A stretch of 9,125 nt of DNA, taken from assembly GCA_023415605.1 (NCBI GenBank), contig JAEZKB010000055.1:1-9125 (forward strand), written 5' to 3'. Position 1 is the stretch's first letter; every line of letters begins with the position of its first letter. Shown here in pieces: positions 1 through 6,100 of the stretch. A program made the translations under genes and the position numbers. Below the pieces are notes generated by a model, which saw only the letters and a program-made list of their open reading frames with translations, did not search any database and was not told where the DNA came from. The DNA comes from Pseudomonadota bacterium (GTDB lineage Bacteria; Pseudomonadota; Alphaproteobacteria; Rhizobiales; Devosiaceae).

Positions 1-42
1 GCCGCTCGCGAACCGGAAGTCCCCAGCAGCCCCGCTGCCTGA
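1..42 (+). CDS. possible C-terminal end of an upstream gene (partial)
   Basis: Reading from base 1 in frame 1 gives a 13-residue Ala/Pro/Glu-rich tail that ends at TGA (40-42). Most codons end in C or G, as in the neighbouring genes, and a GC-rich hairpin follows directly, as expected at a gene end. Thirteen codons are too few to identify a family, and an open frame this short can arise by chance. Confidence 0.25.
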   Translation, partial: AAREPEVPSSPAA

Positions 43-44
43 TC

Positions 45-61
45 CGCCGCAGCCTGCGGCG
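45..61 (+). terminator. GC-rich hairpin, possible weak terminator
   Basis: CGCCGCAG (45-52) and CTGCGGCG (54-61) are perfect reverse complements around one base, so the folded form would open a loop of 3-5 bases. It lies three bases after the TGA at 40-42. No T-run follows on the plus strand, so it is not a textbook intrinsic terminator. Confidence 0.3.
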
Positions 62-115
62 ATTGCGCAGGCAAATCTCCGCTGTCATGCTGCCCGCCGG
101 TGGGATTCTCCCGCC

Positions 116-119
116 GGAG
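116..119 (+). promoter_or_regulatory. ribosome binding site deciding the first MFS start
   Basis: GGAG at 116-119 stands seven bases before the ATG at 127. This favours that ATG over the in-frame GTG at 100, which has no comparable purine-rich site. The ATG start also matches the start of the paralogue at 1390; both proteins begin Met-Thr-Thr. Confidence 0.55.
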
Positions 120-126
120 TTCTCCC

Positions 127-1305
127 ATGACCACCGCCCGCGAGGCGCAGGGTATCTTCTCGCCCGAATTGCGCGCCTCGATCTACCATTTCATGGTCTT
201 CGCCTCGACGGGCGTTTCCTCAGTCTACTTCGCCATCTGGCTCTCCAATCGCGGCATTACGCCCGATGAGACCGGCATCATCACCGCCGTTCCGGTGCTG
301 GTTATGCTCGCCATCAATGTCTTTGTCGGCCGCATCGCCGACAGAGCCAAGGACTGGCGCAGCGTCATCATCATCCTCTCGTTGATCGCCGGAGCGGTGC
401 CGATCGGGCTGTTCTTCGTCTCCGGCTTCTGGGGCATCCTGCTGCTCTGGACCCTCTGCGTCGTGCCTGCCGCCGCGCTGGTGCCGGTGATCGACGCGGC
501 AACACTGCGCATGACGCAACGACGCGGCACCAATTTCGGCGTCGTTCGCGCCTGGGGCACGGTCGGCTATATGGCCATCGCGGCCGTCGCCGGTCCGATC
601 ATCTCGATTGCGGGCGAGGGCGCGTTTCTGCCGCTCTTCCTTGCGCTTTCGCTGCTGCGAGCACTGATCTCCTTGCAACTGCCGCGCTTTCGGGCGCCCG
701 ACCATGTCACGACCGCCGCCGACAGGCCGAAGTCGCGGCTCAAGGACACGCTCAAGCCCTGGTTCGTGCTGCCGCTGATCGGGCTGGGCATCGTCTATTC
801 CACCAACGGTGTGCTCGCCAATTTCGGGGCGTTGCTCTGGCGCAATCAGGGCATCGACGAAGGCCTGATCGGGCCACTGATCGCCGTCGGCGCAGCCGCC
901 GAGGCTGCGATGATGTTCTTCTGGCGTAAGCTCAACATCAAGGTTTCAGCGCGCCACCTGATCATCTTCGCCGCTTTTGTCGGCGTTATCCGCTGGGGCG
1001 CAATGGCCTTCGGGCCGCCAGTCTGGGTGCTCGCCATTCTGCAGCTCCTCCACTCGGTAACCTTCGCCGTGGCCTATTTCGGCGGCATCCACTTCATCGC
1101 CAACTGGACCAGCGAGGACATTGCCGCGGAGGCGCAAGGATTCTCCTTTGTGCTGCAGCAGGGCATGACCGTCTTGGCGCTGCTCGGCTTCGGCTGGTTC
1201 ACGGCGCAGTTCGGCGCTGGCGCCTGGTTTGCCCTCGCCGCCTACAGCCTGGTCGGCGCCGGATTCGTCTGGCTGTCGCTGCTGCTCAAACCGGCTCACG
1301 CCTAG
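127..1305 (+). CDS. MFS transporter, HcaT/MFS_1-like (first of tandem pair)
   Basis: A 392-residue inner-membrane permease with about 12 hydrophobic segments, the normal length for the major facilitator superfamily. The loop after TM2 carries the MFS signature in the variant form GRIADRAKDWR (residues 68-78). A Gly-x-Val-Arg-x-Trp-Gly-Thr-Val-Gly stretch entering TM5 resembles the HcaT (3-phenylpropionate)/nucleoside-symporter branch, the MFS_1_like group. Members are usually proton-coupled symporters; the substrate here cannot be read from sequence. The conserved FIANWTSEDIAAEAQ segment (residues 323-337) is identical in the next gene. I chose ATG 127 over GTG 100 because of its GGAG site and agreement with the paralogue. 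The downstream paralogue is 84 bases away on the same strand, so the two are probably co-transcribed. Family assignment is firm; function is unknown. Confidence 0.88.
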   Translation: MTTAREAQGIFSPELRASIYHFMVFASTGVSSVYFAIWLSNRGITPDETGIITAVPVLVMLAINVFVGRIADRAKDWRSVIIILSLIAGAVPIGLFFVSGFWGILLLWTLCVVPAAALVPVIDAATLRMTQRRGTNFGVVRAWGTVGYMAIAAVAGPIISIAGEGAFLPLFLALSLLRALISLQLPRFRAPDHVTTAADRPKSRLKDTLKPWFVLPLIGLGIVYSTNGVLANFGALLWRNQGIDEGLIGPLIAVGAAAEAAMMFFWRKLNIKVSARHLIIFAAFVGVIRWGAMAFGPPVWVLAILQLLHSVTFAVAYFGGIHFIANWTSEDIAAEAQGFSFVLQQGMTVLALLGFGWFTAQFGAGAWFALAAYSLVGAGFVWLSLLLKPAHA

Positions 1306-1353
1306 AGGGCTTTCGCTTGTAGCGAAGCGGAACACTATGCAAGTTCAGGATAG

Positions 1354-1377
1354 CGGCAGGATTCTTGCTGCCGGGAG
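1354..1377 (+). other. hairpin touching the ribosome binding site of the second MFS gene
   Basis: CGGCAG (1354-1359) pairs with CTGCCG (1368-1373) across an 8-base loop. The hairpin ends on the first base of the purine-rich GGGAG (1373-1377), the only good Shine-Dalgarno candidate for ATG 1390, at a longish 12-base spacing. The rest of the 84-base gap has a second small hairpin (TTCGCT 1312-1317 with AGCGAA 1321-1326) just after the first stop codon. Neither has a T-run. A role is speculative. Confidence 0.25.
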
Positions 1378-1389
1378 CCCCGCCTTTTC

Positions 1390-2595
1390 ATGACCACGTC
1401 CATTGCTGTGCCCCGCGTCTCGCCCGAGCTACGCGCCGGTGCCTTTTATTTCACCATGTTCATGTCATCGGGCGTCGTTACCGCCTATGCCGGCATCTGG
1501 TTCGCTGACCGTGGCATCTCGCCGACCGAGATCGGCTTCATCAACGCCGTGCCAATCTTCATCATGCTGGTGCTCAATTTCGTCGTCGGCCGCATTGCCG
1601 ATCGCGCCAGCGACTGGCGAAAGGTGATCGTTGTCGGCGCCATCCTCGGGGCAGTGTTCCCGTTCGGCCTCTTCTTCGTCAACGATTTCTGGGGCTACCT
1701 GCTGTTCGCCACGCTCGCCGCGCTCCCCATCGCCTCAATTGGGCCGGTGCTCGATGCGGCGACCATGCGCATGACGCGCCGCAACGGCACCAGCTACGGT
1801 CCGTTGCGGGCCGGCGGCACCGTCGGCTACCTCATCGTCATCGCTATCACCGGCTATCTTGTCGCCTGGTTTGGTGGCGGCATCTTCCTGTGGCTCTTCG
1901 CCGGGGTGAACGTGCTCCGTGCCTTGGTGGGCCTCTGGTTGCCCAATTTCCGCGCCCCGAAAGACGAGACGGACCACGCCCGGCCGGCCGCCGCCGGTGC
2001 CAAGCATCTGCTCGAAGTGATGAAGCCGTGGTTCCTGCTGCCGCTGATCGGCTGGGCGATGGTGTTCGGCACGCATCTCCTCCTCAACGCTTTCCAGGCG
2101 CTGGTGTGGAAAGAACAGGGGATCGGAGAGGACGTTATCGGCCTGTTGATCACCGTCGGAGCCATCAGCGAGGCGATTGTCTTTTTCGCCTTCGCCAAGT
2201 TTGCCAAGCGCTTCACCGCACGCTCGCTGATTCTCATTTCCGCGCTGGTTTCGGTGGCGCGTTGGATCGCCATGGCATTCTCGCCCGGCGTCGAAATCCT
2301 CTTTGGACTCCAACTGCTCCACGGCATCACCTTTGCCCTTGGCTATATCGGCTGCATCTCCTTCATCGCCAACTGGACTAGCGAGGACATTGCGGCCGAG
2401 GCGCAGAGCTTTTTCCAGGTGCTGCAGCAGGCGATGTCGGTGATCGTCATCCTTGGTTTCGGAGCACTTCTGGAGCCATTGGGTGCGAAGGGTTTTTTTG
2501 CGTCGGCCGCTTTCGCACTGCTCGGCGCCGTCCTAATCTGGCTGTCATTGCGGATGCAGCAGCCCAAGCGAACCTCGGCGGTAGCCAGGGCCTGA
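1390..2595 (+). CDS. MFS transporter, HcaT/MFS_1-like (second of tandem pair)
   Basis: A 401-residue, roughly 12-TM permease and clear paralogue of the preceding gene: by eye about half the residues match across the N-terminal half. It shares SPELRA near the start, the TM2-TM3 loop motif GRIADRASDWR (residues 67-77), an Asp-Ala-Ala-Thr-x-Arg-Met-Thr segment, and FIANWTSEDIAAEAQ (residues 325-339), which is identical. Where the first protein has Arg-Ala-Trp-Gly entering TM5, this one has Arg-Ala-Gly-Gly, so the substrate path may differ. The C-terminus is longer and basic (Pro-Lys-Arg...Ala-Arg-Ala). The start ATG has GGGAG 12 bases upstream. The arrangement indicates a tandem duplication followed by divergence. 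Two separate half-transporters are unlikely because each is full length. Substrate unknown. Confidence 0.88.
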   Translation: MTTSIAVPRVSPELRAGAFYFTMFMSSGVVTAYAGIWFADRGISPTEIGFINAVPIFIMLVLNFVVGRIADRASDWRKVIVVGAILGAVFPFGLFFVNDFWGYLLFATLAALPIASIGPVLDAATMRMTRRNGTSYGPLRAGGTVGYLIVIAITGYLVAWFGGGIFLWLFAGVNVLRALVGLWLPNFRAPKDETDHARPAAAGAKHLLEVMKPWFLLPLIGWAMVFGTHLLLNAFQALVWKEQGIGEDVIGLLITVGAISEAIVFFAFAKFAKRFTARSLILISALVSVARWIAMAFSPGVEILFGLQLLHGITFALGYIGCISFIANWTSEDIAAEAQSFFQVLQQAMSVIVILGFGALLEPLGAKGFFASAAFALLGAVLIWLSLRMQQPKRTSAVARA

Positions 2596-2599
2596 CAGT

Positions 2600-2615
2600 T
2601 CCTCCCGCGGGGGAA
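2600..2615 (+). terminator. hairpin after the MFS pair, possible terminator
   Basis: The palindrome CCCGCGGG (2604-2611), extended by a T-G wobble, a C-G pair and an outer T-A pair around one mismatch, begins four bases after the TGA at 2593-2595. Position suits a transcript end, but a purine-rich stretch rather than a T-run follows. The CCTCCC...GGGGAAGG core also resembles interspersed repeats that I recall from Rhizobiales genomes, so it may be a repeat fragment. Confidence 0.35.
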
Positions 2616-2619
2616 GGAA

Positions 2620-2674
2620 GAGGGTGGCGGTACAGCGTCAACTGACGGCTCACGCCGGCATTGCTGCCACCCTC
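2620..2674. repeat. 9-bp inverted repeat with 37-base spacer
   Basis: GAGGGTGGC (2620-2628) and GCCACCCTC (2666-2674) are perfect reverse complements. The spacer has its own small inverted pair, CGTC and GACG. The structure lies between the MFS pair and the NlpC-like gene and ends 24 bases before that gene's ATG, so in RNA it would sit in that gene's leader. It could be a degenerate interspersed repeat or a leader structure. Confidence 0.4.
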
Positions 2675-2698
2675 ACCTGAACAGCGAGATACGTGCCA

Positions 2699-3094
2699 AT
2701 GCGTCTCGACGAAATCCCCGCTCGCTTCTGGACCGTACACTACAATGGTGATCGTCCGCCCTCGGTCGGAGCGGGTTTCGCTGATGGCGCGAATTGCCAA
2801 CACTTTGCCTATGAACTGCTGCGCCATTTTGGCCGCAGGGTGCCTGACCTTTGGTCGAGCGATCTTTGGGATAGCTCGGTCTCGACCCGTGTAGCTGGGC
2901 CATTTGAGCCCTTGGACCTTCTGCTGTTCAACCGCACGCCCGATCCCTACGCAGCGCATCTCGCCGTTTTCGTGGGCGACGGGAACGCGCTCCATCTCTC
3001 ACGCATGGTCGGTCGCCCGATCGTCTGGCCGATCGAACGATTCCTGGCGCTGCCGCAATACGCTGTCCTCATTGGTGGTATACGCTACCCGTGA
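2699..3094 (+). CDS. small NlpC/P60-like cysteine hydrolase
   Basis: A 131-residue protein with the order of landmarks of the NlpC/P60 (papain-like) fold: Asn-Cys33-Gln-His-Phe-Ala-Tyr-Glu-Leu-Leu at the start of a helix, then a strand Leu-Asp-Leu-Leu-Leu-Phe (72-77), then His87 in AAHLAVFVGDG, and a second His99 in ALHLS. Cys33, His87 and His99 are the likely catalytic triad. NlpC/P60 enzymes usually cut peptidoglycan stem peptides or related amide bonds. There is no signal peptide and no SH3 or LysM binding domain, so it is a bare catalytic domain that would stay in the cytoplasm unless exported another way. ATG 2699 has GAGA at 2686-2689; an in-frame GTG at 2693 is the alternative. It stands 103 bases after the MFS pair and meets gpr tail to tail. 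Family call is good; substrate unknown. Confidence 0.72.
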   Translation: MRLDEIPARFWTVHYNGDRPPSVGAGFADGANCQHFAYELLRHFGRRVPDLWSSDLWDSSVSTRVAGPFEPLDLLLFNRTPDPYAAHLAVFVGDGNALHLSRMVGRPIVWPIERFLALPQYAVLIGGIRYP

Positions 3095-3096
3095 GG

Positions 3097-3132
3097 CAAA
3101 ACAAACGGCCCCGAGGTTTCCCGCGGGGCCGT
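3097..3132 (-). terminator. intrinsic terminator of the gpr-like gene
   Basis: ACGGCCCCG (3105-3113) and CGGGGCCGT (3124-3132) form a perfect 9-bp, very GC-rich stem with a 10-base loop. On the minus strand the stem is followed by TTTGTTTTG, a proper U-tract, and it begins 25 bases after the gpr stop codon. On the plus strand the sequence after the stem is only weakly T-containing, although the hairpin lies 10 bases past the NlpC-like stop and could serve both converging genes. Confidence 0.82.
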
Positions 3133-3157
3133 GAAGTTCTGACGCTTTGGAGGTCTC

Positions 3158-6100
3158 TTAGCTGACCCGGCCACTGGCATGGGCCAGCATGGTGTAGACC
3201 TTGCCGCGGTCGGAGAGCAGGAACTCACGGGCGGCGGCTGCCGGGTTGGGAGCCTGGGCAGCCTGCTGCAGCAGCTGCTCGAACTCGCCCATATAGGTCG
3301 CTGCCGTCTTGGCGAATTCGGCATCGGCCTGCAGGCGCTTGCGCACTTGGTCGTAAGTGCCCTGGCCCGAGAGCGTGTAGATGCGGCGCGAGAATACGTT
3401 CTGCTCGCCGGCCTGGTAGCGTGCCCAGGCGTCCGCTAGGGCGTTCTGGTCCATCGAGCGGGCGATCTCGTCAGTCAGGTTGGTGAGGTTCGGCTGGGCC
3501 GGGGCAGCAGCGGCGGGAGCCGCAGTCTGCTGGGCCGTGGCCGAAGCGTTGCGGAGCACGTCGCGGAGCCAGCCGCCACCTTCCTCGCTCTTGGCAGCCG
3601 CGGCTGGGGCAGGAGGCGGCGCCGGGGCCGGACGGATGGGTGCGATGGTCGCGGCGGCCACGGGAGCCGGCTGCGGCGCCGGACGCGGGGTCACCGGAGC
3701 AGGAGCCGGGCGAACCGGCTCGACGCGCGCAACGGGCGCCTCACGCACCGGTTCCGGACGCGGTTCCTCGCGGCGTTCCTCACGACGCGGGGACGGCGGC
3801 GGCGACCGGCGGCCGTCGTTGAGGTCGTGCGTCGCCGGCTGGGCGCGGACGATGGCGTTGAGTTCGGAGAGCGCTTCGATCTGCTCGGCCACGACGCGGC
3901 GCATGGCGGCGGCGCTGGCGCGGGTTTCCTCGGGCAGTTCCATGACGCCGCGAGCCAGTTCCGAGCGGGTCGATTCGAGTTCCGACCCCACTTCCTTGGC
4001 GGTGGCGCGCATAGCGGTGGCGGTCTCGTTGAAGCGCTGGGTGGCTTCTTCGAGGGCCTGCTGCATTTCCAGGATCATGGTCTGCTGCGTCTGGCGCAGG
4101 GCATCGGCTGCGCGGTCGCTTTCGGCGCTCGCGGTCGAGGTGAACTGGCCAAGCTGGCTGGCGACCTTTTCCGACGTGGTGCCGAGGGCGGCCTCGAGCA
4201 GGTTGGTGGTCTGGTTAAGAGCCCCCTGCATCTGCTCCGTCGAGGACGAAAGCGCAGACTGCACCCGGCCGGTCGTATCCTCGAGCGCCGCTTGCACGCG
4301 GTTGGTCGTGTCGTTGAGCACGGTTTCGAGTTTGGCGGTGGTTTCGCCCAGCGCACCTTCGAGCTTGGCCGTGGTGCCGGAGAGGACTTCTTCGAGCTGC
4401 GCGGTGGTGCCGCTCAGCGCCGTCTGCACCTGCTCGGCCGTCGAGGTCAGCACGTTGTGCAACTGGCCGGTGGTCTCGTTCATGGCGATGTTGATCGAAC
4501 CCGACGTCTGTTCCAGCGTCTCGGCGACGGTGGTGGTCGTGGTTTCGAGCATCTCTTCCATGGTCTTGCGGGCGGTCAGCAGGCGACGCTCGGTGTCGTT
4601 GACCGTGTCGGCGATCGACTGGGCGAAACCGCGCATGCGCTCGTCGATGTCGTCGGCGCGAGCGGTGAAGCTCGACGCCAGCGCGTCCATGGCGGTGCGG
4701 CGTTCGTCGAGCAGGCCAAGGGTGAAGTTCGAGGCCGTATTGAGGCCTTCGGCAGCCTTGTCGATGCTAGCGGCCTCAGCATTGAGGTTGCCCAGAACCG
4801 AGCCGAATTCCTGCACCATGGCGGCGATGGTCGCCTGCAGCGCACCGACGTGTTCGGTAACGAGGCGGCCGGCCTCCTCGGTCGAGCTGATCGCTTCGCG
4901 GACGGTCGAAGAGTAGGTCGAGGTCTGTTCGGAAACGCTGGTCTCGAGCTGCGAAAGGTTCGCGGTCGATGCGTCCAGCACCTTCTGGAGCAGGATGTTG
5001 CTGTCGTTGAGCTTGCCCAGTGCCGCGGTCACGTCAGTGAGGATGCGCGAGGTCGACTGGCTCATCAGATCCTCGGCGTCGCGGGCGTTCTGCGAGAGCG
5101 CCTGTGTGAGGATGTTGTTGTGGTTGAGCAGTGCCATTTCGAGCTGGGCCGACTTGTCGGTGACCAGGGCTGCAAAGGCGTCGGTCTGCTCGGAAACGGT
5201 GCGGTTGATCTCGGCGACTTTTCCGCCGATGGCGTCGGCGGCGGCCACGGCCTTGATCGAAATGAGCTCGTCGATGGTGCGCGACGCATTGCCGATCTGC
5301 TCGAGGGCGTTGCGCACTGCCACGTCCATGCGGTCGGCCGTCTGCGAGACGTCGTCCGAAATGGTCGCAGTGGCGGCGACGATGCGCTTGGAGATGGTCT
5401 CCTCGATGCGGTCGGCACCGGCTTCGAGGTCGGTCATCGACTGCACCAGCGCAGTGTTGATCGCCGTGTTGAGCGAGGCCAGGCGCTCGGCCGTGATGTC
5501 GGCACGGGCGGTGATCGCCTCGGGCAGGGTGCCCAGGCGCTGGTCGACCATGTCGGTGATCGCCTTGCGGGCGGCGTTGACGCCGGTCTCGATGATGTCG
5601 GCGGCCGTGCGGGCGGAGTCGCCCACGGTCGCGGCGGCGCCGTCGATGCGGGCTGTCACGCCGCTTTCGGCATCGGCGATGCGTAGGATCGCATTGTCGA
5701 TCCCGCGGCCGAGGTTCTCGTTGACCTCACCGACCTTGGAGGCAATGAGCGTCGACACGGCCTGGGCACGCTCCGACATGGTGTCCGACACCGACTTGAG
5801 GCTCTGGTCGATCTTGTCGCGGGCCGCGGTGCCCTGCGCGTCAATGGTCCGGGCCAGTTCCGCGGTGCGGTCGCCGATTGCGGCGGCGATGCCCACAGTG
5901 TGGCTGCCCAGCGTATCAGCCAGTTGCTGCGTGCGGGTGTTGAGCGCTTCGGACAGCTCGCTTGAACGGGTGCCGACGGCAACCGCCAGTTCCTGTGTCC
6001 GCTGGTCAAGCGTGTCGCTCAGCGCCTTGGTACGTTGGTCGAGCGTGGCATCGAGAGTCTCGGTGCGGGTCGAGAGCGTGCGGTCGAACTCCTGCGCGCG

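Noticed and set aside
100..126. GTG at 100 as start of the first MFS gene
   Set aside because: It adds nine residues absent in the paralogue and lacks a ribosome binding site, while ATG 127 has GGAG at good spacing.
946..1335. Minus-strand frames opposite the MFS genes (946-1335, 1735-2322, 220-705)
   Set aside because: They are shadows of the membrane-protein codons on the other strand, with charged low-complexity products and no family resemblance.
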